A DNA stretch of 64,000 nt from PALSA-1004 sp963804885 (lineage in GTDB: Bacteria; Pseudomonadota; Gammaproteobacteria; Burkholderiales; SG8-41), in the NCBI GenBank assembly GCA_963804885.1, contig CAWDSF010000018.1, positions 124,001-188,000 on the forward strand, read 5' to 3'. The position numbers and the translations under genes are program-made. The notes beneath the pieces are model-generated. The model searched no databases. It was not told the origin of the DNA and saw only the letters and a program-made list of their open reading frames with translations. How positions within the stretch are numbered: the stretch's first letter is position 1; each line of letters starts with the position of its first letter. This document shows positions 44,447 to 55,339 of this stretch, one piece after another.

Positions 44447-45332
44447 ATGTCAAAACCTATCGACAGACGGGACTTTCTGAAACTCGCGGGACTCGGCGGC
44501 GTGGTGTTCGCCTCGGGCCTGCCGGGCGTGACCCTGGCGGCAGGGCAGGACGACTTCTACTTCGTGCAGCTGTCGGATACGCACTGGGGGTTCGAAGGGC
44601 CGCCCAATCCCGACGCCAAGGGCACGCTCAAGAAAGCGGTGGCCGCGGTCAACAGCCTCGAGCGCCAGCCGGATTTCGTCATGTTCACCGGCGATCTCAC
44701 GCACACGACCGACAATCCGGTCGAACGCCGCAAACGCCTCGTCGGAGTTCAAGGACATCGTCAAGGAGCTCAAGGTCAAAACCGTGCGTTTCATGCCCGG
44801 CGAGCACGACGCATCGCTCGACAACGGCAAGGCCTTCCAGGAATTCTTCGGCGCGACGCATTACACGTTCGACCACAAGGGCGTGCACTTCATCGTGCTC
44901 GACAACGTGTCGGACCCGCGCGCCGCGATCGGCGACGAGCAGTTGAAGTGGCTGGCGGCCGACCTCAAACAGCAGAAGAACGACGCGCCTATCGTCGTGT
45001 TCACGCATCGCCCGCTGTTCGATCTTTATCCGCAATGGGACTGGGCGACGCGCGACGGCGCGAAAGCCGTCGACATGCTGATGCCGTACAAGAACGTCAC
45101 CGTTTTCTACGGCCACATCCACCAGGAGCATCATCATATGACCGGCCACATCGCGCACCATGCGGCGAAGGGATTGATGTTCCCGCTGCCGGAGGCCGGC
45201 AAGGCGCCGACCCGCGCGCCGATTCCGTGGGACCCGGCGCAGCCGTACAAGGGGCTCGGATTCCGCGAAGTCGATACCGACACCAAGACCGCGGAAACCA
45301 AAATTACCGAATTTCCCGTGGTGAAGGCGTGA
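44447..45332 (+). CDS. Tat-exported calcineurin-like metallophosphoesterase (one frameshift)
   Basis: About 295 residues over two frames. Twin-arginine signal DRRDFLKLAGLGGVVF; then the metal sites VQLSDTHWGF, VMFTGDLTHTTD, PGEHDAS in place of the usual GNHD, VVFTHRPLFDLY and FYGHIHQEHHHM. The frame changes by +1 at about 44741, after ERRKRL, continuing FKDIVKELKVKTVRFMPG. ATG 44447 follows AAGAGGAG. Exported phosphoesterases of this type hydrolyse nucleotides or other phosphoesters. The cupredoxin gene follows 4 bases after the stop. Divergent from the ECF sigma gene by about 200 bases. Confidence 0.84.
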
Positions 45333-45336
45333 CGCA

Positions 45337-45714
45337 ATGATCTTCGCTAAAAAAGCATCCCGCATTATTGCGGCGGCATTGGTGGCGACGCTCGGATCGC
45401 TCGGCGCCTATGTCGTTGCGCAATCGGCCGAGCCGAAAGAAAAGGTGATCAAGATCACCGCGAAGAAATTCAACTACACGCCGGGCACGGTGACGCTGAA
45501 AAAGGGCGTGCCGGTGATCCTCGAGTTCCGCACCCAGGATGTCCTGATGGGCTTCAATTTGCCGGACTTCAACGCGCGCGCCGATATCGTGCCGGGCAAA
45601 ACGACTCGCCTGCGGTTGGTGCCCGACAAGACCGGGACTTTCGTATTCCTGTGCGACGTATTTTGCGGCACGGGCCACGAGGAAATGAACGGGAAGTTGA
45701 CCGTGGTCGACTAG
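45337..45714 (+). CDS. Cupredoxin-domain protein with CuA-like ligand set
   Basis: A 125-residue exported cupredoxin: signal or anchor helix (residues 8-29), then KKFNYTPGTVTLKKGVPV and FLCDVFCGTGHEEMNGKL. The last stretch has the CxxxCxxxHxxM spacing of the binuclear CuA site of cytochrome oxidase subunit II and nitrous-oxide reductase. The first CuA histidine position (DVxHSF in CoxB) reads DVLMGFNLP, so the His is replaced by Met. It could be a CuA-like electron carrier or copper-binding protein. Second gene of the phosphoesterase unit, closed by a terminator. Confidence 0.87.
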   Translation: MIFAKKASRIIAAALVATLGSLGAYVVAQSAEPKEKVIKITAKKFNYTPGTVTLKKGVPVILEFRTQDVLMGFNLPDFNARADIVPGKTTRLRLVPDKTGTFVFLCDVFCGTGHEEMNGKLTVVD

Positions 45715-45736
45715 GCCATCTTGTTTCCAGCTGTTG

Positions 45737-45774
45737 GCGCGGGGCGAGCGAACAGCGACCCCGCGCTTTTTTTT
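45737..45774 (+). terminator. Intrinsic terminator after the cupredoxin gene
   Basis: Stem GCGCGGGGC (45737-45745) and its complement within GACCCCGCGC (45757-45766, one mismatch), followed by eight T residues. It ends the phosphoesterase-cupredoxin unit. Confidence 0.8.
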
Positions 45775-45864
45775 GTGGCACGTCGCTGCAATCAGCGAAA
45801 AGCCTGCTTGTAAACTGTCTACCGAAAGGGGAAGCTTATGGGCCGTCCTGGTTTCTAATTACGC

Positions 45865-46566
45865 GTGCATCGAATGCGCAATTCAACCTCCACTCTCAGC
45901 ATCCGCCACCTCAACAAGACGTACGGCGGTCCGCGCAGCCGCCTCATGCTGCAGGACATCAACTTCGAGCTGGCGCCCGGTGAATACGTCGCCGTCATGG
46001 GCGAATCCGGCGTCGGCAAATCGACGCTGCTCAACCTGATTGCCGGCCTCGACCTGCCGGATAGCGGCACCATTGAATTCGAGGGCACGGAGCTCACCAC
46101 GCTCGACGACAACGCGCGCACCCTTGTGCGGCGCGACCGCATGGGGTTCGTGTTCCAGGCTTTCCATCTGCTGCCGCACCTGACGGTGCTGCGCAATATC
46201 CTGGTGCCCCTTGCGTTGATAGGCGTTGAACCGGACGAAAGCTTAAGGATGGCCGGCGAGATGCTCGAGGCCGTCGGCATTTCAGCACTTGCTGCTGCTT
46301 ATCCCCGCGAGTTGTCGGGCGGCGAGATGCAGCGCGTGGCTATCGCGCGCGCACTGGTGCATCGGCCCCGGCTGGTGCTTGCGGACGAACCGACCGGCAA
46401 TCTGGATACGGACACTGCGCGCCAGGTGCTGCGGGTTCTACGCGAACAGATCAAACGCACTGCCGGTGGCGGCGTTTTGGTCACTCACTCAGCGGCGGCA
46501 GCGGCCACCACCGATCGCGTTTACGTGTTGACCGCCGACGGCTTGCAGCTGCGCACGGAGCGCTGA
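45865..46566 (+). CDS. ABC transporter ATP-binding protein (MacB/LolD type; AttE-like)
   Basis: A 233-residue ATPase: Walker A GESGVGKSTLLN near 50, Q-loop FVFQAFHLLPHL, signature LSGGEMQRVAIARAL near 150, Walker B LVLADEPTGNLD. Start GTG 45865 is the longest option; ATG 45874 is equally possible since neither has a clear Shine-Dalgarno. The stop overlaps the permease ATG (TGATG). With the FtsX-type permease and the AttH-like protein it forms a three-gene exporter or lipid-handling operon. Confidence 0.9.
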   Translation: MHRMRNSTSTLSIRHLNKTYGGPRSRLMLQDINFELAPGEYVAVMGESGVGKSTLLNLIAGLDLPDSGTIEFEGTELTTLDDNARTLVRRDRMGFVFQAFHLLPHLTVLRNILVPLALIGVEPDESLRMAGEMLEAVGISALAAAYPRELSGGEMQRVAIARALVHRPRLVLADEPTGNLDTDTARQVLRVLREQIKRTAGGGVLVTHSAAAAATTDRVYVLTADGLQLRTER

Positions 46567-49088
46567 TGGCAATCGCGTCGCGCGGATTCGCGGTCATTGC
46601 GGTATCCGCCGGCGCGCTGCGCGAAAACTCCGGGCGCTTTGTGCTGGCCTTGCTTGGCGTGGCATTCGGCGTCGCGCTCGGCGTCGGCGTGCATCTCGTC
46701 AACGCGAGCGCGCTCAACGAATTCAAACTGGCAATCCAGAGTCTCTCCGGCGTGGCTGACCTGGTGATCCGGGGGCCGCGCGCCGGTTTCGACGAGTCCG
46801 TTTATCCGCGGATCGCCCGTCTGCCTCAAGTAGAGGCGGCGAGCCCTGCCATCGAGGGCGAAGCGCAAATCGCCGGTCGCACGGATACGCTCACGATGAT
46901 CGGGCTCGATCCCTTTCGGGCGCCGCAGGTTCAGCCCGGGTTCTTTGCGGCAACGGAAAATCCAGTTACCGATCTCTTCGATCCGGATGCGCTCCTCCTG
47001 AGTCACGCTGCCGCCGAATGGCTTGGCCTCAAAACCGGCGACACGCTGCGCATCAATGTCGGCACTGCCGGCGTCGACCTGAAGGTCGTCGGCCTGCTGT
47101 CGCGAGGTGCATATCGGCAGCGGATCGCCGTCATGGACATTGCTTCAGCGCAGTGGCGCCTGCAGCGGCTTGGACGAATAAGCCGCATCGACCTGCGCTT
47201 GCGTCCCGGCACCGACGTCGAGAGCTTCCGCCGTCAACTCGCGGCCTTGCTTCCGGCGGGCGTGGAGGCGGTGACGCCGGATGCGGAAGCGGAACGGGGC
47301 GCGAGTTTATCGCGTTCTTACCGGCTCAATCTTGACATGCTGGCGCTCGTCGCGTTGTTTACGGGGGCCTTCCTGGTGTTCTCGACCCAGATACTCTCGG
47401 TGCTGCGCCGACGCTCGCAGTTCGCGCTGTTGCGGGTATTGGGGATGACACGTGCGACCTTGACGACGGCGCTGATTGCGGAGGGGGCGCTGATCGGGGT
47501 CTTCGGCTCGACATTGGGTGTGGCGCTCGGTTGCGCGCTTGCGGCCTTGGTGCTCGGCCATTTCGGCGCCGATCTTGGCGCGGGCTATTTTCGCGGTGTC
47601 TCACCCGAGCTGCACATGGCGCCGGCCGCGCTCGCCGTATTCTGGTTGCTGGGCACGGCATTTTCCACCGTCGGCTCCGCGTTGCCGGCGATTGAGGCCG
47701 GGCGGCGCGCGCCGGCTTTGGCGCTGCGCGCCGGCGACGAAGAGGAGGGCCTCAAAAAACTGCGCACCCAATGGCCGGGTGCGGCGCTGATCGCAGCAGG
47801 CCTCGCCCTTACGCCAGCGCCTCCGATCAGCGGCTTGCCGGTATTGGGCTATGCCGCCATTGCGCTGATTCTGCTCGGCACGATACTGCTCATGCCCTGG
47901 CTCGCGACGGTGTTATTGCAGCGGGTGCCCGCATGGCGATTCCCACCCGCGATGCTGGCGGTTGCTCAACTGCAGGCGGCACCACGCCAGGTCGCGATCA
48001 GCATCGACGCCATCGTCACCAGCTTCAGCCTGATGGTAGCCATGCTCATTATGGTCGGATCTTTTCGGCAGTCGCTCGACGCGTGGCTCGTCCACATGCT
48101 GCCTGCCGACCTGTATGTGCGCGCCGCGCGGGTCGGGGAAATGGGATTCTTCACTCCGGAACAGCAGGCGGTAATTGCCGCGACACCGGGCGTTGAGCGC
48201 GCCCAGTTCGTGCGCAGCCTGCGGGTGCTGCTCGCACCCGGCCAGCCGGCGATAACCTTGCTGGCGCGTTCGATTGACGCAGCCACGGTGAACAGAACCC
48301 TGCAACTGGTCGGCCCTTCGTCGATACCGCCAGCAGACGCCCCGCCTGCGGCGTGGATTTCCGAGGCCACCGCCGATCTGTTTCGCCTCGGTGTCGGCGA
48401 TGAGGTAAGGCTGCCTATCGGCGCACGCCCGGCATCGTTCACCGTCGCCGGCATATGGCGCGACTACGCGCGGCAGAACGGTGCGATAGTTATCGACCGC
48501 GAACTCTATGAGCGCATCACCGGCGACCGTCTCGCCAACGAGGCGGCGGTGTGGCTGGCGGCCGGTATCCCGTTCGATCAAGTCGAACCGGCGCTGCGGG
48601 AGCGCCTCGGCGCTGCGGAGGACTTCGAAATTATCACCACAGGGGAAATTCGCATGCGGTCACTGTCTATTTTCGACCGCACTTTCGCCGTGACGTACGG
48701 GCTGGAAGTCATTGCGGTGCTGATCGGCTTGTTCGGCGTCAGCGTGAGCTTCAGCGCCCAGGTACTGGCGCGGCAGCGAGAATTCGGCGTACTGCGCCAT
48801 CTCGGCATGACGCGGCGCGAGATCGGCGTGATGCTGGGGTGTGAAGGCATTTTGGTGTCGGCGCTGGGCGTTGGTTTCGGACTGACATTGGGCTGGCTCA
48901 TCAGCCTGATTCTGGTGCATGTCATCAATCGGCAGGCGTTTCATTGGAGCGTGGACATGCACATGCCGTGGCTGGCGCTCGCCGCATTGGCCGGCACGAT
49001 CGTGGCTGCAGCGAGTGTCACCGCGGTAGTGAGCGGGCGTGGCGCGATGAGCAACAATGTCGTGCGCGCGGTACGCGAAGATTGGTGA
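46566..49088 (+). CDS. FtsX-like ABC transporter permease (duplicated; AttF/AttG-like)
   Basis: An 840-residue inner-membrane protein with an N-terminal helix, a first FtsX domain (about 255-385: LALVALFTGAFLVFSTQIL, LLRVLGMTRATL), a central pair of helices (about 405-450), a helix at about 485, and a second FtsX domain (about 715-825: FGVLRHLGMTRREIGVML). Large periplasmic parts lie at 50-240 and 520-690. It has the YbbP-like 4+4+2-type layout of MacB-family mechanotransmission systems. It partners the upstream ATPase, coupled by a TGATG overlap. Confidence 0.88.
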   Translation: MAIASRGFAVIAVSAGALRENSGRFVLALLGVAFGVALGVGVHLVNASALNEFKLAIQSLSGVADLVIRGPRAGFDESVYPRIARLPQVEAASPAIEGEAQIAGRTDTLTMIGLDPFRAPQVQPGFFAATENPVTDLFDPDALLLSHAAAEWLGLKTGDTLRINVGTAGVDLKVVGLLSRGAYRQRIAVMDIASAQWRLQRLGRISRIDLRLRPGTDVESFRRQLAALLPAGVEAVTPDAEAERGASLSRSYRLNLDMLALVALFTGAFLVFSTQILSVLRRRSQFALLRVLGMTRATLTTALIAEGALIGVFGSTLGVALGCALAALVLGHFGADLGAGYFRGVSPELHMAPAALAVFWLLGTAFSTVGSALPAIEAGRRAPALALRAGDEEEGLKKLRTQWPGAALIAAGLALTPAPPISGLPVLGYAAIALILLGTILLMPWLATVLLQRVPAWRFPPAMLAVAQLQAAPRQVAISIDAIVTSFSLMVAMLIMVGSFRQSLDAWLVHMLPADLYVRAARVGEMGFFTPEQQAVIAATPGVERAQFVRSLRVLLAPGQPAITLLARSIDAATVNRTLQLVGPSSIPPADAPPAAWISEATADLFRLGVGDEVRLPIGARPASFTVAGIWRDYARQNGAIVIDRELYERITGDRLANEAAVWLAAGIPFDQVEPALRERLGAAEDFEIITTGEIRMRSLSIFDRTFAVTYGLEVIAVLIGLFGVSVSFSAQVLARQREFGVLRHLGMTRREIGVMLGCEGILVSALGVGFGLTLGWLISLILVHVINRQAFHWSVDMHMPWLALAALAGTIVAAASVTAVVSGRGAMSNNVVRAVREDW

Positions 49089-49107
49089 GCGTGTGAGTTT
49101 TTTAAGA

Positions 49108-50229
49108 ATGCGGGACGCGAAAAACGCGGCATCAACTTTGTCGAGACGGCGGACCTTGGCGCTGCTGGGCGGGATGCTCGTCACGCCGAAAATTTTGGCT
49201 CAAACGACCAGGCATCAGTCGCCCGCGCCGACGTTTGCCCCGGTAGTGCCGGGATATTCGCTGCGCTTTCCTCGCGACGAAGGCAGCCATCCGGACTTCC
49301 GCACCGAGTGGTGGTATGTAACAGGGTGGCTGGACAGCGCTCATGGATCGCTGGGATTTCAGATCACATTTTTCCGCTTCCGGCCACAACTCAAAGGCGA
49401 TAATCCGAGCGCGTTTACGCCCCGGCACATCCTGGTCGCGCACGCCGCCATCAGCGATCCCGCGCAGGGCGGGCTGCAACGCGATCAGCGTGTGGCACGC
49501 GAAGGTTTCACGCTCGCCGGCGCCGGGCAGGATCGGGTTGACGTATGGGTCGACGACTGGTCGCTTAAACAGGAAAACGGCGCGTATCGCGCGCGCATTC
49601 CGGCACGGGATTTCAGTTTTGATTTCACTTTCTCCGCGACCCAGCCCCCTTTGCTCCAGGGGAATGGCGGCCTGAGCCGCAAGGGCCCGCGCCCCGAGTC
49701 CGCGAGCTATTACTACAGCCTGCCGCAACTCAAGGTGCACGGCACTCTCACGCGCAGTGGCAAGGCTGAGCCTGCCGTCGGCACCGCGTGGTTGGACCAC
49801 GAATGGTCTTCAAGCTACATGGACGAGAGGGCAGTGGGCTGGGACTGGCTCGGCATCAATTTCGCCGACGGCGGCGCGCTGATGGCGTTCCGCATGCGCG
49901 ACCAACAGGGCGGCAAGTTCTGGGCCGGCGGTTCGTACCGTGCGGCTGACGGCAGGACCCGGATATTCGAACCCGGCGAGCTGGATTTTGTGCCGCTGCG
50001 CCGCTGGCGTTCTTCGCGCAGTGAAGCCGTTTATCCCATCGCATGGCGGATAACGGCGGGTACCTTGAAAATCGATGTCACACCGCTGATGGACGACCAG
50101 GAAAACGACACCCGCGCTTCCACCGGCACGATTTACTGGGAAGGCGCGGTGCGCGCCCTGCAGGACGGCAAGGCGGTCGGTCGCGGCTATCTCGAGCTTA
50201 CCGGCTACTGGCGCCGGCTGCGGCTCTGA
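49108..50229 (+). CDS. AttH-like lipocalin-fold exported protein (CrtC/AttH family)
   Basis: A 373-residue protein with a twin-arginine-type signal (SRRRTLALLGGMLVTPKILA). SHPDFRTEWWYVTGWL near residue 63 is the family signature; further conserved are FQITFFRFRP, AHAAISDP, YYYSLPQLKVHGTL, TAWLDHEWSSSYMDE and GWDWLGINFADG. The same fold is found in carotenoid 1,2-hydratase, but association with an ATPase and FtsX permease points to the AttEFGH type. ATG 49108 is preferred; GTG 49093 is possible. It lies within 20 bases of the permease stop. Confidence 0.87.
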   Translation: MRDAKNAASTLSRRRTLALLGGMLVTPKILAQTTRHQSPAPTFAPVVPGYSLRFPRDEGSHPDFRTEWWYVTGWLDSAHGSLGFQITFFRFRPQLKGDNPSAFTPRHILVAHAAISDPAQGGLQRDQRVAREGFTLAGAGQDRVDVWVDDWSLKQENGAYRARIPARDFSFDFTFSATQPPLLQGNGGLSRKGPRPESASYYYSLPQLKVHGTLTRSGKAEPAVGTAWLDHEWSSSYMDERAVGWDWLGINFADGGALMAFRMRDQQGGKFWAGGSYRAADGRTRIFEPGELDFVPLRRWRSSRSEAVYPIAWRITAGTLKIDVTPLMDDQENDTRASTGTIYWEGAVRALQDGKAVGRGYLELTGYWRRLRL

Positions 50230-50289
50230 ACAAGGTGCCAGGCTGTCCCCGGAGCCGAAGGTGGCTGCTATATGCAGCGTTCGCCACTT

Positions 50290-50607
50290 TTATCGCGCAA
50301 CGAGCGCGAAAATCGCGATGCCAAGCGCGAGCAGCGACAATACGATCGTCCCGATGCAGAAGGCGAGCAGCCGCTGGTGCCTGCTTTCGGCAACCTCGAG
50401 CAGCTCGACTGTATTCTTGATTTGCGCCGCCAGTTCCTTGATGTGCGCGTCGTTGGTGGTCGCGGCAGACTGAAGCTCGGTGATTTGCTGCTGTAAAACA
50501 TTCTGGTCGGCCGTGTTTTTGCGCGTGAACGCCGGCGAGGCCGCCGCAACGATGCTCGCGACGTGCGGAAGCGCTGCTTTGAGCGCGGGAATGAGCCAGG
50601 CGGGCAT
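50290..50607 (-). CDS. Small coiled-coil protein with C-terminal membrane helix
   Basis: A 105-residue protein; ATG 50607 has AGGA eight bases upstream, while the ORF could also begin at TTG 50613. N-terminal amphipathic segment (MPAWLIPALKAALPHVASIV), heptad-like coiled coil about 33-72 (QNVLQQQITELQS, HIKELAAQIKNTVELLEVAES) and a hydrophobic C-terminal helix (LLAFCIGTIVLSLLALGIAIFAL). No family is recognised with confidence. It is 78 bases downstream of the ABC exporter gene on the same strand and may be co-transcribed with it. Confidence 0.65.
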   Translation of the reverse strand: MPAWLIPALKAALPHVASIVAAASPAFTRKNTADQNVLQQQITELQSAATTNDAHIKELAAQIKNTVELLEVAESRHQRLLAFCIGTIVLSLLALGIAIFALVAR

Positions 50608-50684
50608 GTTCAAGTCCTATTGTGAATTAGAGGTACGGGCGTCGCGTTTCAACATGGCTATGCCAGTTGCGTGCCGCGGCATTC

Positions 50685-52634
<1,950 letters not shown>

Positions 52635-52729
52635 GCTGGACAGCTACTTTAAACCGAACTTGCTATCCGCGTGGAATGGCTGGCGTTGAATTTGGGGCTT
52701 GCGCAGATTATTGGGGTGGTTGTCTGACG

Positions 52730-53275
52730 TTACGCCGTCCATTCTTCACGCAACAGCCCGAAGGCGATGAGGTCGTCGTATTTGCCGTTGACGAATTGCG
52801 CCTGTCGCATAACACCTTCTTTCTGAAACTTCAGTCGCTCCAGCAATTTGGCGGAGGCGATGTTATCAGGCACGACCAGCGCGCGAATTTTATTTAGATC
52901 CAGCACGCTGAAACCGTAAGCCAGTAACTCGCTGACCGCTTCGCTCATGATTCCGCGCCTCCAATACGGTTGTGTCAGCTCATACCCGAGCGTGGCGATC
53001 CGGTATGGCTTGTGCCATGCGAAGAGCCCGCAGGTGCCGATGAGCGTTGCCGGCTCGGCTTTGAGCGCGATTCCCCAGCGGAACCCGTTTTGTCGGTCAA
53101 ACCAGTCGGCGAAGCGCTGAATAAGGCCGATTGCTTCCTCAAGGCTCGCGAGTGCCTCGCAATCGTAAAATCGCATCACTTGCGGGTCCGAGAAGAACGA
53201 AAACAGGTTCGCGGCGTCGGCGATCGTGATCTCGCGCAGCAGCAGGCGTTTGGTTTCGAGAACGGGAAACGGCAT
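52730..53275 (-). CDS. GNAT family N-acetyltransferase (RimJ/RimL type)
   Basis: A 181-residue acetyltransferase: ETKRLLLREITIADAANLFSFF at the start, RIATLGYELTQPYWRRGIMSEA (acetyl-CoA-binding strand and loop with the RRG variant of the Q/RxxGxG motif) near 100, and NIASAKLLERLKFQKEGVMRQA near 145. The RimJ/RimL group acetylates protein N-termini or small amines. It lies between the ABC exporter and the hydrolase gene, with its own promoter region. Confidence 0.88.
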   Translation of the reverse strand: MPFPVLETKRLLLREITIADAANLFSFFSDPQVMRFYDCEALASLEEAIGLIQRFADWFDRQNGFRWGIALKAEPATLIGTCGLFAWHKPYRIATLGYELTQPYWRRGIMSEAVSELLAYGFSVLDLNKIRALVVPDNIASAKLLERLKFQKEGVMRQAQFVNGKYDDLIAFGLLREEWTA

Positions 53276-53349
53276 AATTGCGAGGGATGCGTAATCAAAC
53301 TGAACGTTAACATATACTTTAATCTTGTCCTTCGCGCTGCGTTCACGCC

Positions 53350-54271
53350 ATGTTGCACTTCCTCAATCGCGTCATATGGGTGATCGCTCTTGCGTTGGTG
53401 AGTCTGCAAGCGGTCGGCGCCGAGGAGTTATCCCTCGTGGTTACGCCGGTCGGTTCAACGCTGCAACTTCCCGCGATCCTGATCAAGCCGGACGGCGAGG
53501 GGCCGTTTCCGGCGGTGGTGATCGCGCATGATTGCAGCGGACTGGGACCGCGCTCGAGTGGCGCGCCACGGCGCTGGGCGGGAGAGCTGGTGCAGCAGGG
53601 CTACGTCGTGCTGATTCCCGACAGCTTCACGCCACGCGGGTTTGCCGATGGCGTCTGCCTGATCCCAGGCAACGAAACGGTCAGCGCGAACGGCTTTGCA
53701 CGCGCCGGAGACGCTTACGCGGCACTCACAACATTGCGCAAGCTTCCGTATGTCGATGGCAAGCGCGTCGGCATCATGGGCGGTTCGCACGGCGGCTGGA
53801 CCACATTGGCGGCGATGTTCGTGCCGCTCGACGCGGGCAATCCTTTGGCGGAAGCGAAACGGGATGGATTCGCGGCGGCCATCGCTTTGTATCCATCTTG
53901 CGCGCCGCGCTATGGCGCGTGGTCGACATCGAAATCCGGCAACTGTTGGCCCTGTGACCGGTTATTCAGGCGCGTATCAACCGATTGCGCCGCTGCTGAT
54001 ACTGAGCGGCGAGAAGGACGACTGGACACCGGCGGAGCCATGCCGCCAACTCGCCGAACGCAGTCGTGCGGCCGGCTATCCGGTCGAGATCAAGATTTAT
54101 CCGGACGCGCATCATGCTTTCGACAGCAATGCTCCGGTGCGCTACGACGCGCGGCGCAACAACAACAGTTCGTCTTCCGGCCGCGGCGCGACGACGGGCG
54201 GCAATCCGGCGGCGTGGGAGGATGCCAAAAAAGAAGTCGCAGCGTTTTTCGCGCAGCACTTGAAGCGATAG
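53350..54271 (+). CDS. Dienelactone hydrolase family protein, exported (one frameshift)
   Basis: About 306 residues over two frames. Signal peptide MLHFLNRVIWVIALALVSLQ..., then FPAVVIAHDCSGLGPR, YVVLIPDSFTPRGFADG, and the nucleophile elbow VGIMGGSHGGWTTLA, serine rather than the cysteine of classic dienelactone hydrolase. Near 53936-53950 the frame moves by +1; part 2 gives VTGYSGAYQPIAPLLILSG with the catalytic Asp in EKDDWTP and His in YPDAHHAFDS. The body is complete if joined. Probably a periplasmic carboxyl-ester hydrolase. Confidence 0.84.
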
Positions 54272-54333
54272 CCTGCAAGTCTTCAACGATTCAGCCAGGC
54301 TGAATACGTCGTCGGAATTGACGGCTCGAATCG

Positions 54334-55320
54334 CTAAAGCAGTTTTACGTCGATGTCTTTATCAAAGACGCGCGGGCTCGGGTCCTCGATGAACTGTGAC
54401 AAGAACTCGGCGTAAACATCCCATTTTCGCCGTCCCCGGTCGTCGAACTCTTCGGAATGGATGGCTATGGAATCAACTCCCTCGAACCGGCGATTGGCGG
54501 CCACCGGGCCGATCGCAAGCCCCGAATTGCGGAAAAAAGCCGTCGCCGCTTCCAGCGTCAACGCAGCGATACCGTTGTCGTAGCCGCCGCCAATATCGCA
54601 GTGGTTGCCCAGCATCGCGACCGTGGTGATCGCCGGGTGGGACGAGTAATTTACCGCCATGAACAGCTCGCGGTATTCGTCCTGCGCAATGATATTGACG
54701 ACGTTGCTTACATTGGGCGCAAAAGCGACATTGACTTCCACGCCGGTTGCCACTGGATCGAACAGCACGCCGGCCGCAACCTTGACCTCTCCGGGCGGGA
54801 TCAGGACTTCGTTCGGTGCCACCGGATCGATCAGGCCTTTTTCATTGAGTAACTGCGTGAAAATCGCCGCCGATGCGACACCGCGGCTGAACGAAGTGAT
54901 GGCAACGGCGACCGTTCCGCCGGGATTTTCCTCGAGCCAGGCCGACGCTTGCCGGGCAAAGTCTTCATAGGCCTTATTCGCGGCGACTTTAACCTGCTTG
55001 GTCACCCGGTCGTTCAGCCAGTCGGATTTCCTCAAGGTGCCTTTGGTGCCGGGGCCGGGATAATAATTCGCCTGCAAATTCGGAGTCGCCTCTGCGGCCG
55101 CGTGCGCCTGCAGGAACAATTGCGCAACGTTGGTGTTTTGCGCATGGCCGACCGTCTCCAGTTCGTTGTTGGTGCCGTCGAATGCGGCGAAAAATACGAA
55201 CTGGTCAGCGCTCGAAATCGCGCCGGGGCGGGCGGCGTTGGCTATGGCGCGTACCTGTTGTTGCGCGGTATTCAGAATGCCTTGTTGCAGGCCCGGGTTT
55301 AACGTTAAAGACAGTGTCAC
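54334..55320 (-). CDS. Tle1/DUF2235-like lipase (alpha/beta hydrolase)
   Basis: A 328-residue protein with the marks of the DUF2235 (Tle1-type phospholipase) family: FFAAFDGTNNE near residue 43, NTNVAQLF, nucleophile elbow AITSFSRGVASAAIF near 140, VLFDPVATG near 187, and GNHCDIGGGYDNG near 238, the G-x-H-x-DIGGGY motif. Many such proteins are type VI secretion effectors. It is short for that group and has no signal peptide, PAAR or VgrG part. Start is GTG with GAGGAG upstream. A secreted small protein is encoded immediately upstream. No T6SS genes are in the window. Confidence 0.75.
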   Translation of the reverse strand: MTLSLTLNPGLQQGILNTAQQQVRAIANAARPGAISSADQFVFFAAFDGTNNELETVGHAQNTNVAQLFLQAHAAAEATPNLQANYYPGPGTKGTLRKSDWLNDRVTKQVKVAANKAYEDFARQASAWLEENPGGTVAVAITSFSRGVASAAIFTQLLNEKGLIDPVAPNEVLIPPGEVKVAAGVLFDPVATGVEVNVAFAPNVSNVVNIIAQDEYRELFMAVNYSSHPAITTVAMLGNHCDIGGGYDNGIAALTLEAATAFFRNSGLAIGPVAANRRFEGVDSIAIHSEEFDDRGRRKWDVYAEFLSQFIEDPSPRVFDKDIDVKLL

Positions 55321-55339
55321 GGCAATCTCCTCGCTCGAA

